A stretch of DNA of 64,000 bases, taken from the NCBI RefSeq assembly GCF_014839805.1, contig NC_051116.1, forward strand, positions 5,003,556-5,067,555. Direction: 5' to 3'. This document shows positions 45,680 to 57,530 of this stretch, one piece after another. Both the position numbers and the translations under genes were made by a program. Below the pieces are notes generated by a model. The model searched no databases. It saw only the letters and a program-made list of their open reading frames with translations, and was not told the DNA's origin. The DNA is from Manduca sexta. Lineage: Eukaryota > Arthropoda > Insecta > Lepidoptera > Sphingidae. Each line of letters begins with the position of its first letter. Position 1 is the first letter of the stretch.

Positions 45680-45885
45680 GATAAAGATTTCTTATGTATC
45701 CGTGAATGTTAGACATCGAAATAAAATATTATAAAACTTTATGTTTAAAAATTTTATATAATTGTAAAATGTTGCTAGATTGACTTTTCGGACGACACCT
45801 CAGTCCGCCTCTTGACCATGAAGACTGTCTTCGAAACGTCAAAAGAAAATAATAATAAAGTTCGAAAATTTGTTTTATTACCATA
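45680..45885 (+). repeat. Repeat E copy
   Basis: AAAGATTTCTTATGTATCC, GAATGTTAGACATCGAAAT, CACCTCAGTCCGCCTCTTG, GTCTTCGAAACGTCAAAAG. Confidence 0.7.
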
Positions 45886-45894
45886 GAAGAGTAA

Positions 45895-45968
45895 TAAAGG
45901 CGCGGATGCGATTCTCAGGTTAGGCACAATGTTGGGTCTTTCTACTCAGTATCAGAACAGAGGGAATA
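45895..45968 (+). repeat. SINE-A scrap
   Basis: GCGGATGCGATTCTCAGG...CTACTCAGTATCAGAAC. Confidence 0.5.
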
Positions 45969-45971
45969 TGT

Positions 45972-46023
45972 TACGTACGTACGTACGTGTCTGCGTGCGT
46001 GTGTGCGTGCATGCGTGTGTGTG
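45972..46023. repeat. Microsatellite (ACGT)n / (TGCG)n / (TG)n
   Basis: About 50 nt of alternating purine-pyrimidine repeats (ACGTACGTACGTG, TGCGTGCGTGTGTG), next to a SINE-A scrap. Confidence 0.9.
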
Positions 46024-46394
46024 GCTAAAACTCCGTTCAGATAACAATCATTAGACATGCGTTAACAACTACATGTTGTGAAAATATATCGGTTAAAAAA
46101 ACGTCACAAGCAACGTTTTTTGCGAAATAGAGTTATATCTATCGTTAGAATTGGCTTTTTTTTCTCCGTCGTTTGGTCTAAGTTTCATAAAGCTATAAGA
46201 ATTTTTTTTTGTCACTTAAGCGGACACAAATTTAAGTAAATACCATTAAATTTCTCGTAAACGACAGAGATATTTGTGTTTGTCGTACAAAGCTTTATGT
46301 AACATTGTTTTTTTTAAATAAAACAATAACGAAGGTATTTTAGCGACTCTCCGGTATTTTGTGTAAAATAATTGTGAATATTACAAAAAAAAAT

Positions 46395-46530
46395 GACACT
46401 TTAGAGTTACATAACTTTTGGAGGCGGGGCGGGGGGCTACAGGAAAATGTTACGGCGCGTTACATAGGGGGTAGGGGGGTTCAAAAATCTTCAAAGTTGC
46501 GTAACGTAATACTTGAACGGCCCCTTATAG
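46395..46530 (+). repeat. DNA-transposon-end-like fragment
   Basis: GGCGCGTTACATAGGGGG ... GCGTAACGTAATACTTGAAC GGCCCCTTA has the look of a widespread insect element end. The matching opposite end was not found. Confidence 0.45.
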
Positions 46531-46532
46531 GT

Positions 46533-46625
46533 GTATTGAAACCAATTGTTAAGATTAATAAACTTCTTTGTCTGTATAACATCGTATTAGTATTCTGTTA
46601 TGGTGTTATATATGTAAATATAATT
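46533..46625 (+). repeat. Repeat J copy 2
   Basis: See copy at 34735; same orientation, about 80% alike by eye, beginning directly after the transposon-like fragment. Confidence 0.65.
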
Positions 46626-47472
46626 AAATATTACTCGTAATGCGTATTGTAATAACGCCTATCGTCTAAATAGGGTGTAAAACAACCGTCCGCGTCTTAA
46701 AAATTGTCGTGCAATTGAGAACAATAATTGACAACCCTAATGATTATTTTTTTAAGTATTACTGCTTTTCTATACCCACACTTAAGGTCTACGTTGTCTA
46801 AGGCATCATTGATACGTCTTAGGCTGAAAATGGCTGAATTCGGCTGTTTTAAACTTTTAAAATTAGGTTATAATTTTCTATTTCTCGTTTTTATATCCAT
46901 CCCATGGTTATCTGGAAGACATTGCCTAGAGCGATAAAACCGCCATTTGTATATGTGCCTTTTGTCTCTCTTTTCTTCTTTGTATCATTTCTCTTCTTTG
47001 GAACAATAAAGAGTAAATAAATAAATAAAATAAATAATTTTATTCTACGCCTTTTAATTCTACTAATCATTTACACCTTATTTCTTGGATGATCAATAGA
47101 GAATCACAATTATCTTTGATTCAACTAAAAATTAAAAACAGCTATCATTTTCGTATCGCTACGCTCGTAACCTTAAATAGTCTGTGACATGTGCATACAT
47201 GCCGTCCTTGTCCCTCCCGTTCGAGACTGGTATCCCCATCCCTTTCACACGCTACTGCAGTGGTTTAATATTAGCTGTAATCGAGTTTGAAGTGGCTTTA
47301 TGTTTGGTGTTTTTAGGCATTTTATATTAATAAGTCAATGTACCTCGTTTTTCGTAGTTTTATGTGAAAAATAACTTAAGTATTACATTAATCCAGCACA
47401 GAATTTAATTTAAATTTTTTGCGTCTTTCCATCTATCAAACATATTTTAAAACTTTCATTAAAAGATACCGA
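46626..47472. other. No recognisable feature
   Basis: AT-rich; TAAATAAATAAATAAAAT run near 47015 resembles a retrotransposon tail. Confidence 0.35.
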
Positions 47473-47525
47473 TTCATCATCATCATAAGCTACAGGACGT
47501 CCACAGGTGAACATGAGCTTATGGA
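47473..47525 (-). repeat. RTE-type LINE 3' end scrap
   Basis: TCATCATCATCATAAGC TACAGGACGTCCACAGGTG. Confidence 0.6.
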
Positions 47526-47596
47526 ACATTAACATATCAATTAGTTATCCAAATTAAATATCACACTATCTTCGTTTTGATCGTTCGTTTTAATAC

Positions 47597-47919
47597 CGAT
47601 ACATATGTACTACGTAGTAGATTTGGCTTTCCGAACATTCACTGTGTTCAACTGAATTGAACTGCAATCCATTCAAACTGATTTTAGTATGGTCAATTTT
47701 GACAGCTTGTGGTTGTGTACGAAGTGGCGCTCATGATATAAGAACTCGAGTCTAAGTGTAAACCTGGCTTTGATTAAACATTATTTGTCAAATAAGTAAA
47801 ATATTTGTTGTTCAAGTGAATAAATAGATTATAACAGTGACGTTTTAGTCGCCATTTTAGTTCAGATTTTGAACAAATAGTTTATATGGACGTTCGTGTC
47901 TATAGAATATACGTCAATG
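47597..47919 (+). repeat. Repeat F, near full length
   Basis: Ends CGTGTCTATAGAATATACG TCAAT; interior TATAACAGTGACGTTTTAG and GGATTGCAGTT-like sequence. Confidence 0.8.
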
Positions 47920-48159
47920 TTTTAAACCCGTTTGAGTTACATTAATACTCCAGTAAATCCCATCAAAAACATCAAAACCCTGTCACACTTCAATACCATG
48001 AAATTCCAAAGAAACCAAGAGTATGAACAAAAAGCGGTAGTAACAAATAAGAGTGCAGTCTTGAAGCGGAACAGTACAAAAACACGGTCCTTCGCGGTTG
48101 CGGAGGACAATTTCATAGCCTAGTACACGTGTCATTATAAGATAAAGGTTTAAGAAGAA

Positions 48160-48295
48160 AATAAAATGAAACTATTTTTCTACTTTATCGCGGTTTTAAT
48201 ATTTTATTTTTCTTTCGACGTTTCGAAGACTGCAGCTTTCGTGGTCACGGGGGGGACTGAGGTATTGGTTAAAGTCAAAGTTACATGTTCTAGTG
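48160..48295 (+). repeat. Repeat E left half
   Basis: TTATCGCGGTTTTAATATTT, TCGACGTTTCGAAGACTGC, GGTCACGGGGGGGACTGAGG. Confidence 0.7.
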
Positions 48296-48303
48296 CTTTA
48301 ATA

Positions 48304-48445
48304 CCAGTCCTGTATTATATATTGCCCACTGCTGAGCATGGACTTCTTCTTCTGAGAGGGTTTAGGCTATAGTCCAACGCTGGAGTAGTGCGGAATAAAT
48401 TTCACTTACCTTCGAGATTCATTTTGGATAGTTATCAGTAGGTTT
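48304..48445 (-). repeat. SINE-B 3' half
   Basis: CCTGTATTATATATTGCCC to GTTATCAGTAGGTTTCCTC. Confidence 0.7.
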
Positions 48446-48939
48446 CCTCACGTTTTCGTACACAATCATAATTGATTATTGCCTATTACTTTTTCAGCGG
48501 GCGGAGGCAAAGGCAAAAGCTACTAATATAATACGATAGTGTTTAAAAAACTTTCCATGTTTGTTAGAAGTATCGCAAAATCTGCTGAACAACAACTTAG
48601 TAACATATCCTATCACAAATACAATAATTAAGATACAGCATTTACTATTTTCGCATATACTATACCAATGCACCTGCATCGAATCGTTCCTTCTCAACAC
48701 CTACAAACAGCCGTGGGAGTTACAATGGCTAAAACAGGATCTCATCTAGCTCATCCTTTTATTACCTACAGATTTTACTGGAATTCGTACTGTTACAATA
48801 GCTAATAGCTAGTACTAACTATTGAAATATAATAATTAAAATTAGAACATTATTTGAAAATTTGAAATTGGAATTCTTTGAGGAATTAATATGTTTTTAC
48901 AGCTTATTACAGGTGGCTTAGAAGTTGGTTTTTATAATA

Positions 48940-49250
48940 AATAATATCAGCCCTCTATTATATACTGTCCCACTGCTGGGCATGTATATCCTCTACTAAC
49001 GAGTGAGATTAGGCCTTAGTCCACCTGGTATGAATTGGCAGACTTCACATGCAGTCATTCCTATAAAGAACTTCTCAAGTATGCAGGTTTCCTCACGGTG
49101 TTTCCCTTCACCGTTAAAGCAAGCGATAATTCACAAAGAATATACACATAATTTTAGAAACGTCAGAGGTATCCTTGGGTTTTGAATCTTGGTACATTCG
49201 TCTCGGCAGTCCGTTCCACTCCCAACCAAGCTATCGTCGCTTACTCGCGG
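48940..49250 (-). repeat. SINE-B, full length
   Basis: CAGCCCTCTATTATATACTG to CCAACCAAGCTATCGTCGC. Confidence 0.85.
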
Positions 49251-49333
49251 TGGGCTTTAATAGTAGTTAATGATGATCATAGCGCCTATCGATAAAAGAT
49301 AGCAACAGAATACTCCAAAATTTTTATATTCTA

Positions 49334-49372
49334 CTAGCTGAGTCGACAGACGTTGTCCTGTTTTAACTATGA
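49334..49372 (-). mobile_element. Helitron 3' terminus, truncated
   Basis: CTAGCTGAGTCGACAGACG TTGTCCTG is the reversed end of the short Helitron family at 57.5 and 62.1 kb. Confidence 0.6.
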
Positions 49373-49456
49373 ATATTGAATTCGAATTGGTATAATTAAT
49401 AAAAATATTATTCACAAACATAGTGTATGTTATTGTAATGCTCTACGATATTCAAG

Positions 49457-49530
49457 GTCATTTTGAGATTGCGTTGTGAAATGAAACCACGCACATTTGA
49501 CACAGAGATTATTCTTAATCCCTCTACGAT
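49457..49530 (+). repeat. Repeat H end fragment
   Basis: AAGGTCATTTTGAGATTGCG...GAAATGAAACCACGC. Confidence 0.6.
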
Positions 49531-49635
49531 AGAGCATTTTTTTCTGTAAGGTAATTAACTTTGATATCAAATAAGTTCCATACAGTTAAGACACCAATGG
49601 TTTTACAAAAATTACATTAAGTATAGCGATAGAGA

Positions 49636-49953
49636 AGTGGCGATAGCCTAGTTGGGTGGGGAACGGACTGCCGAGACGAATGTCTGCAGAATCAAAACCC
49701 AAGGGCACACACCTCTAACTTTTCTAAAATTATACGTGTATTATTTGTGAATTATCGCTTGCTTTAACGGTGAAGGAAAACATTGTGAGGAAACCTGCAT
49801 ACCTGTGAAGTTCTCTATAGGAATTTTGAGGGTGTGTGAAGTCTATCAATCCGCACTAGACCAGCGTAGTGGACTAAGGCCTAATTCCTCTCAGTAGTAG
49901 AGGAGACCCGTGCCCAGCAGTGGGACAGAATATAATACAGGGCTGATATTATA
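49636..49953 (+). repeat. SINE-B, full length
   Basis: GTGGCGATAGCCTAGTTGGG to ATACAGGGCTGATATTATA. Confidence 0.88.
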
Positions 49954-49959
49954 TTAATT

Positions 49960-50599
49960 AAGTATCAGACGATTCTAAAGCGGAACCACGAGCAAAAGTA
50001 AGTTTTAATTATATTTTTCCAGTCACAGACGGTCTATGTTGAGTTCGAGACTTAAAAAATACTGTAGCCCTCACACTTGTTTTAAGCCGCTACGAATTAA
50101 AAAGGGTTGGCGCACAAAGGGTCGACAGTCGCAGTACAAGTTTAAAATAGGGTATTCTAAACAATGAATGGAATCAAAACGGTTGAAGAACTGAAGGTCT
50201 ACTTCAATAAACGAAATCCGAAGTTTCCACGAAGTTTTGTTACTACGAAGTGTTACGGATCCGATCTGTTCATCGCAATATTTCAGACATGGAATTTGCA
50301 ACTTATAGTTATACTTATTAAAACCATCTCCGAGGATAATAGTCTACTGCGTTCTCCAAAAAAAAATATGGGGAATTGATTCTACCACCAAGATAAGCTA
50401 CACATCGGTGACGGGTCCGAAGTAATTTGGTAGTAAAGTTAAATCCGAAGTTGGTTGTTTCTTCGTTTCGGACCGACGTTGGTTTTTCGAAGTAGACCCT
50501 CTGTTCCATCTAGCCATGAAGAAGGAAAGGTTCAAGGAACTGACTGCAAACCTTTGGTAATGGAGAGGCACCTGAAGAAGAAATACTGATAAAAAAATC
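49960..50599. other. Unrecognised, overlapping open frames
   Basis: Several 60-76-codon frames overlap on both strands (50071-50607). GGTCTACTTC and GAAGTAGACC at 50198 and 50486 hint at an inverted repeat. No domain is recognised. Confidence 0.3.
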
Positions 50600-50690
50600 C
50601 GTGGCATAGCTGTGTGCGCGGTATTGCAACTGAGGTACCAGGTTCATACCCAGGTTGGGATAAAGGGTTGATATTTTGGATATATCTTTT
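50600..50690 (+). repeat. SINE-A head remnant
   Basis: CGTGGCATAGCTGTGTGCG, CAGGTTCATACCCAGGTTGG. Confidence 0.5.
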
Positions 50691-51793
50691 AGTTAAATAG
50701 GCAAGCTAATTGACAAACTTTATTATACATTCAGCAAACATTATATTCATATGAATCTACTAAAATCAAGTCAAGTCAAGATTTTTTTTTAATGGCAATT
50801 GTTGTTCGTTATGCTTATTTCAAGTTAGGGAAACAGGTTTGTCATAAAATAGGAATTCTCGAAAATTTGGAAAGGAAAAGATCAGTAATGATTGCATGGA
50901 AAGAAAATTAAATAAATGAATACTTTTTTTATATTATTCTGAATAATAAATAGATATAAAATTTCGTTGTTTATCGTTCACTTGATTGAAGATAGATGAC
51001 CGTTAAGTTTAGTGTTGCAATAAACTCATTTCAACAAGGGTTATTGGGATATTGTTTTTAACATCTGCCTCGCCAGGGCAAGATAGGACAATAGATTATA
51101 ATTCCTGTTACATAATGGGATCAGCGGAAGATCAGCGCTGATTATCAGCATATGCTGAGTTGTGGTCGCTTTTGTGACGAGCAAATAGATTTAATTTCCT
51201 TTTTGAAATTATTATGTTATCTTGCTTGTTACAAATAAATATTTATTTTCTTCGTATCTTTCTTGAATATACACGGCGAAAATTGGGTTTACTAGTTTCG
51301 CTTCTGCCCTCCAGTTCCAATATAAAAGGTGTCTATGAATATAACTTTTTAAAAATCGAATACACGTGTTGAAATCGTAACGAAGCTGTATTGGACAATG
51401 AATATTTTAGGAAAAATGTAATCGGATCTACTGTATTAGGATTTTGAGGCCACGGAGCTCATGCTTTTACTGATATAATATTTCGATGTACATTTTTGTT
51501 GTATGACAGAATTAAAAAGATAGTTTACTCGATTTTAAATAGTATCCACTGCAGTGGTAAAGGGCCTATAGTATATCCTCGATTCCTACAAATTTTCCTT
51601 TCGTAGTTTACGTAAAATTATCATTATTCAGATCGCATTTATTCATATACCTATAGGATTTGTCGAGTTACCTTTTGGAACAATTCATTCTTCGCCACTG
51701 ATCCACTGACTACACACGTGGTTATACTAAAGCAATGGCTACGCTGCTGACGTTAAAGGAAAGAAATAGATGTAATTCGGGATAATAATATGC
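50691..51793. other. No recognisable feature
   Basis: Repeat-poor AT-rich DNA, no exon seen. Confidence 0.4.
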
Positions 51794-52034
51794 ACGTAGA
51801 TACGCAAAAAGAAATCATCCCACAATATGGTCGGAAATGAGCCGAGTATGCCAAATCAGTTCTAGTCTATATTGTCCATTAGTAAAAACATTTCAGTCAA
51901 AATATGCTAATTTTAACTTTTTATTAACAAGAAATAAAATAGAATATCAGTGAGCAAAAATACGATTTAAACATCAATCTTCACTATATCAAAAGTGACA
52001 TTTTATAGGCTGGATCCTTTTTGCGTATCTACGT
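51794..52034. repeat. 241-bp element with 18-bp perfect TIRs (repeat N)
   Basis: ACGTAGATACGCAAAAAG at 51794 and its exact complement ending at 52034, with weaker similarity further in (ATC.CCC). Interior AT-rich, non-coding. The right end abuts a SINE-B piece. Single copy here; unnamed. Confidence 0.65.
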
Positions 52035-52168
52035 CCATATACTGTCCCACTGTTGGGCACGGGCCTTCATTGATATCGAGAGGGATTAGGCCTTAGTCGA
52101 CCACGCTGGCCTAGTGCTGATTGGCAGACTTCACATACCCTCAAAATTCTTTAGAGAACTTTGCAGAC
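52035..52168 (-). repeat. SINE-B 3' half
   Basis: CCATATACTGTCCCACTG to CCTCAAAATTCTTTAGAG. Confidence 0.75.
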
Positions 52169-52192
52169 TAGTATAAGCATAAATATGTATAT

Positions 52193-52428
52193 CTATTTCT
52201 GCTGCCAAGCAGCAGTGTGTAGTCACTGTTGTGTTCCAGTTTGATGAACATTGTAGCCAACGTAACTACTGGACATAATGAGACTAACATCTCACGTCTC
52301 AGGATGGTGAGCGCAGTGAAATACCAAACAATACTTCGTAATTCAAGGTGTTGTATGGTGTTTCTACTATTTATGGGCGCATCGCTTAGAACCGTGAGCT
52401 CGTCTCATCATTCAAAGCAATAAAAAAA
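52193..52428 (+). repeat. Repeat C copy
   Basis: TTTCTGCTGCCAAGCAGCAG to GAGCTCGTCTCATCATTC, then CAATAAAAAA. Confidence 0.8.
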
Positions 52429-52804
52429 TGTATACACAGATATTTCGCTAAACACCTTAATTTCTCGACCACAAGTGACATGAACGCGTCACCCCAGCCA
52501 AATGTCACATGACACCCGCCAGCCGACTGAGTACATTCCCAACTTAGCCACGGTTACTTACCTTCGTTTACAGTTAACATAGGTTAACTGGTGTAGGGCT
52601 TTCAGTACATTATTGTAAGCTGTTGTAATTTTCCCAGTTCGAATAGCTGGCATAATTATGTTGTCACCTGTCATCATCAGCCATAGGAGGACTGTTGCTG
52701 AACATAGCTTTCTTAAAGATTTTCAGACATACTTTTACATAGATTCTGTAAGTTTTCTAGAACCAAAGTATAATCTGATAATCATCTCTATTAGAACGCT
52801 ACTT

Positions 52805-53035
52805 TTGGTACGGACACGATAAAGTGACCACACTACACCTGATGGTAAGTGGAGTGGGGTCCAATAGAATGTCGACTGCAGAGGGATAATGGTCTCTCGT
52901 CAGTTGACATAATTATGCCGGCCTGTTGGAACCTGTTATACACAGACTGATCCTGGAACGCGACACATTTATGTGGGCGACTATGGTGGGTTTTAACATA
53001 TTGTGTACGATGGTCAGTATCCGTATAACGAGACG
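52805..53035 (+). repeat. Repeat D, near full length
   Basis: ATAAAGTGACCACACTACAC to GGTCAGTATCCGTATA. Confidence 0.8.
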
Positions 53036-53109
53036 TTTCTTCGTGGTCTATATATTTTTGTAAAATATACGAAGTCAATTTCTAATTTTGATTAATATTT
53101 TCTCTTAGG

Positions 53110-53367
53110 TTTACAGATGCAACGAAACGAGTAGCTCACCTAAAATGGAAGTGGGCTGGACATATCGCTCAGAACTATAGCTCGTGGTGTAAATATCTAC
53201 TTGAATGGAAGCCATGGGAAAAAGATCTCCCTCGAAGAAGACCACAAATGCATTAGAAAGACGACGTGAAGAAATTCGTCGGATCGAACTGGATAAAAAT
53301 AGCTCAAAGCCGCAGTGAATGGAAAATGTTAAAGGAGGCCTACACCAAGAAGGTTAAAAATGGCTAA
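53110..53367 (+). pseudogene. Decayed RTE-type LINE, C-terminal end of ORF
   Basis: One frame reads TDATKRVAHLKWKWAGHIAQ, then LLEWKPWEK..LPRRRPQ, KDDVKKFVGSNWIKIAQ and SEWKMLKEAY before TAA. This is the conserved C-terminal region after the reverse transcriptase in RTE-clade LINEs (often mis-annotated as craniofacial development protein 2). An in-frame TAG sits where the family usually has W in the R.TDD segment. The reverse transcriptase and endonuclease domains are absent, so this is a 5'-truncated dead copy. Confidence 0.8.
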
Positions 53368-53416
53368 CAAAGAAGATATGCAGGTTTTCTCGCAATTCTC
53401 TTTCACCATTAAAGCT

Positions 53417-53742
53417 ATAATAATAATATCAGCCCTGTATTATATGTATAATATCCCAACGTTGGACACGGGCCTCCTCTACTACTGAGAGGGATTAGGC
53501 CTTAGTCCACCACGCTGGCCTAGTACGCATTAGTAGACTTCACACACCCTCGAAAGTCCCTATAGAGAATTTCTCAGGTATACAGGTTTCCTCACGATGT
53601 TTTCCTTCACCAAAGCAAGCGATAATTCACAAAGAATACACACATATTTTTTTAGAAAAGTCAGAGGTGTGTGCTAATGGGATTTGAACCTGCGGACATT
53701 CGTCTCGGCAGTCCGTTCCACAACCAACTAAGCTATCATTAT
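53417..53742 (-). repeat. SINE-B, full length
   Basis: CAGCCCTGTATTATATGTAT to CCAACTAAGCTATC; extra TATAA insertion near its 3' end. Confidence 0.85.
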
Positions 53743-54428
53743 AATTAAAATAGCATAAATGCAGATTTTCCAATTCAGAAATCATTGAAATCCTATGACA
53801 TCAAACTTGAATCTACTAAAACCCAGAATTAATACAACAAGCGTCCTCCCTCCCCATCCCCCATTAAAATGATTGAAGGCTCCAACCGTACACAGTGTGA
53901 ACAACCTTTTTATTTCATATCTACAAGCGTACAACGTTTGGGGCAAAAAGTCTCGGTCCCAAATCAAGTGAAGGCGACCTTACATTTTTTTAGCGCTTTG
54001 TTTAACTGCTATAGAAGGACTAGAGACGGCTTTTTTGTTTTAAACTGATTTTGTTTTTGGTAATGGTTGTTTCATATTTATACATTGATCATGTCGCTAT
54101 CTACAAAGATGTTTAGGCTAGATTCCGATGTTTGATTCGCAGCGTTACGACTGGTGGCCTAGACGTCGCATTTCCATATTACTGAAATTTGACAACTGAT
54201 TTATTGTTGCGTGGATTTTAATAATTCTGTTTTGGGTAGATTTTGGATAAAATTCTTTTTTGGTAAATGTATTTTTATAAAGTTGTCAACTATCCTATCG
54301 CATTACATTACGTTATAGGCTTTGCGCGATTTTTGTTCACCTTTTACTATATTTTTCTCTGTTATTTCGAACTGGCGACTTGGGTAGTAAAATAAGAAGC
54401 CGTGGTAAACATGTTTTTTTTTTTTTAT
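53743..54428. other. No recognisable feature
   Basis: AT-rich; no exon recognised. Confidence 0.4.
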
Positions 54429-54429
54429 T

Positions 54430-54550
54430 TCGGCACGACAAAGTGACTGCACTGCACGTAATGGTAAGCGCGATGCCGTCCAGATAACATATCGAATGGC
54501 AGCAGATGCTTATCTCTTGCCATTTGACATAATCATGCCGGTCTACAAAG
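54430..54550 (+). repeat. Repeat D 5' half
   Basis: CGGCACGACAAAGTGACTGC, GACATAATCATGCCGGTC, after a poly-T run. Confidence 0.7.
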
Positions 54551-54634
54551 ATGCTTCTTCACGCTATGGCAGAAGGACCCAGAGTAATAGATGAAGGTAA
54601 CACGCGTGCCGGTTAACTATTACAGAGCTTGATG

Positions 54635-54740
54635 GAAGTAGTCGTCATGGTCACGGGATCACAAACGCTCCAATCTTCGAAACGTCAAGAGTAGAAAATC
54701 AAACAATTATCGTGAAAAAATTAAAACTAGTTTTATTTTC
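54635..54740 (-). repeat. Repeat E fragment
   Basis: CATGGTCACGGGATCAC, CAATCTTCGAAACGTCAAG. Confidence 0.55.
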
Positions 54741-55124
54741 CAAGGCGTTAACCTTTCAAAATTCACCACACGACACTTAACAGAGATCTGGCACTTCTCA
54801 CAAAATTAGTTCGAGTAATTTATAAATGTCTTTTCTCCTAGATTCGAAACTCTACGTGGAAACCAAATCACAGCCGGTCCCGTTTGAGTTATGATAGTTT
54901 TTGCGACGCGAGCGACGTTTATGAGCTGAGGACCTTTACCCGACACAGTCAAGTCATAGTTTTTACTTCCTACTCTTTGTTACCGGTTTTATAATCGTAG
55001 TGGTTGATTAGGGTCACAATTGTGATTGTAATTTATTTGCATGTAAAAGGCGTATGAGTTGGTTTACGACTTCAGTGTTCGAATAATTAATTTATCGTTG
55101 TTTTCATCTCTGCATCCTAAAGGT
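54741..55124. other. No recognisable feature
   Basis: No match seen. Confidence 0.35.
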
Positions 55125-55206
55125 TGACTGGTAGAGAATGCCCTCGGCATGATGTCTGCCTTTAAACATTTGTGTATATAAAGTGTAAAGTAAATAAATA
55201 AATAAT
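55125..55206 (+). repeat. Non-LTR retrotransposon 3' end
   Basis: AAGGTTGACTGGTAGAGAATG CC...GTCTGCCTTTAAACATTTG then TAAATAAATAAATAA; shared with 58776-58860. Confidence 0.6.
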
Positions 55207-55394
55207 GAAAATCATGTTAAAATAAAGGATTCTAAGGAAACATATTGATTTTAATACGAGACCATCTTTGATCTACATCGAACACAATGCAAAATGCTTA
55301 CTGCTAACGGACAACGCGACAGTATTATCGTTGTAAATACAATATTAACAATTCGGCTAAATGTGTAATTTCCTTTTTAAAAATATAGAAAATT

Positions 55395-55590
55395 ATTAAT
55401 AAAAATTTATCGATTAAACCGCCTAAACGCATTCGAAATTCAATTCATAAAAATAATTCAAAATCGCAACTTTAGTGAGAAACGGGAAAAAAAACAAAAA
55501 TGATAATAAAAATTATCGAATAAATCGCCTAAACGCATTCGAAATTCAATTCATCAAAAGAATTCAAAATCAGAACTCTAGTTACAGACG
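55395..55590. repeat. 106-bp tandem duplication
   Basis: GCCTAAACGCATTCGAAATT CAATTCAT at 55421 and 55527, with CAAAATC.(G/A)AACT following. Confidence 0.85.
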
Positions 55591-55764
55591 GGTTTATAAA
55601 TGCATGCCCCAATCACTCGTGAATGTCTGATACGATGTATCGATTACACGCACTTAGCGGTTGATTGGTACCTAGTACTTAATTATGTATGGACTACCGG
55701 CAATACACACTAAGAGACTTTACAGGGTCCTAATAAGGTTTTATTTCGTTTAAATTTACCTTTT

Positions 55765-55962
55765 CATACGAGCACTGCAAAGTGACCTTATAATACCTGA
55801 TGATAACCAAAGTGGAGACGAGAGATGATTATTTCTCGTCATTTAATAATAAACAGGCCGATCCCGGAACGCGACTCACCTACGTCGGCTATTATGACGG
55901 GTTTACATCTTATGTATGGTGGTTGCTATCCAGGCGGATACAAATATTCTACTACTAGCAAA
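55765..55962 (+). repeat. Repeat D, diverged
   Basis: GAGACGAGAGATGATTATT, GATCCCGGAACGCGACTC, CTATCCAGGCGGATAC. Confidence 0.7.
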
Positions 55963-55994
55963 AAGGAAGCTTGAGCAAAATAAGTCGAATGAAA

Positions 55995-56075
55995 GTCTAA
56001 AATAGGAAACAAGTTAATCCAAAGAAAGAATAAAGAAAAGAAAGGATAAAATAGGAAACAAGTTAATCCAAGACT
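55995..56075. repeat. Short direct duplication
   Basis: AATAGGAAACAAGTTAATCC at about 56002 and 56048. Confidence 0.8.
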
Positions 56076-57086
56076 TCGTTTATCTGTAATATTGCTATTG
56101 TTTTATAGCAGGCACTTATTAAAATGAACTGTCGTCTAATTCAATTGTGTAAAAAAATCTAACAATGCTACTCTAGGTAATTCCTAAAAAACTATAATAT
56201 TTAAAAATATAATTTATTATGCTAAATATAGTTTTAATCTACATTTCTGACGTAACTCCTAATTTAAATAAGATTTTATCAAACACTAGAAAGAGCGATA
56301 CCATGTAGACATCTAATGTAAAACATTCCAAATTCAAATTCAACGTCGTGTAAAGATTCACATAAAAGAATAGCCACAACATCAAGGCCATAAAATATCA
56401 AAACAAAGAACAAAAGAATAAATCCATAGACGGTAGCTGCCAGTATTTTAGTCGATTGTCAATTTTTTTTATCGCAACCAACAAAGGAGGTGGCATCAAA
56501 CGGACGTGCGCCACGACACGACGGTCAGAGGTAAAACGGGTCGGATTCGAAATTTAAATAAAAGGCCTATTCTCACGATAGACTGCATCGACTTTTGTCG
56601 TTAAATTATGTGTAAGATTTTTTGTCGAATTCAAATTTATTATGGCGCAGTTTAGTGCCGACAATATATACAATATTACAAGTAATATTCCTTTACATTG
56701 AAACCGAAAAACGTAAAACAAACTATCAAAATGTGCACAATTAAAAAATGATCTTAATCGTTGCGTCATACGATTGCTCAAAAGTGCCATATATTTTAAT
56801 AATATAGTTTTAATTTAAACATCAAATTATTATAAATGAAAGAAATTCAATAATAAATTTAATGAAATACGAATGCGCCAATTCATATCGTCGCGCTGTT
56901 TGCTGGATATTACTTAGTTTGAAAACTGAGAAGTCTTTAATACTGTTTATTTATTATTAAAACAATCTGGGTATTATTGAATCAAATTGTACTTTATTAC
57001 AGTAAGTAATATTATGAACCTATGGATCACTTTGTTATCGGTCTGTCTGCCTGTCAAGGCTTTTTTTCTCAAGACATTATATCAAA
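56076..57086. other. No recognisable feature
   Basis: AT-rich apart from a GC-richer strip at 56485-56545; no exon supported. Confidence 0.4.
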
Positions 57087-57172
57087 CTAGGTATTGCCCG
57101 CGGCTTCGATCACGTGTTAAAGCTTTCTCGCTAAAAACTCTTCAAAAGACACCAGCGCCATCTATATCGTAA
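57087..57172 (-). repeat. Transposon-end fragment
   Basis: ACTAGGTATTGCCCGCGGC TTCGATCACG and AAAGACACCAGCGCCATC match a common lepidopteran element end (CTAG beside a GCGGCTTCG stretch). Confidence 0.5.
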
Positions 57173-57186
57173 GCTATAATATAAAC

Positions 57187-57463
57187 AACAATATCAGCCC
57201 TGTATTATATACTTACTGTCCCTCTGCTGGACATGTGCCTTATCTTCCACAGAGAGAGATTGAGCCTTAGTCCACCACGCTGGCCTAGTGCGGGTTAGTA
57301 AACTTCACATACCCTCAAAATTCTTATGGACAACTTATAAGATATACAGGTTTCCTCACGATGTTTTCCTTCACTGTTAAATCAAGCGATAATTCATAAA
57401 GAATACACATATGATTTTAGAAATGTCATAGGTTTGTGCCCTTGAGTTTTGAACATAAGAATG
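57187..57463 (-). repeat. SINE-B, head missing
   Basis: CAGCCCTGTATTATATACTT to GCCCTTGAGTTTTGAAC; followed by the perfect 18-nt palindrome ATGTCAGATATCTGACAT (57461-57478). Confidence 0.8.
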
Positions 57464-57530
57464 TCAGATATCTGACATCTGAAGGTTCGGTGCGGTCGAC
57501 CATTATCGGTTCTTCCTTTTGGTTTTTCTA

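Noticed and set aside
50071..50607. Cluster of overlapping ORFs on both strands
   Set aside because: No recognisable domain; probably a decayed element. Left as unrecognised rather than called as genes.
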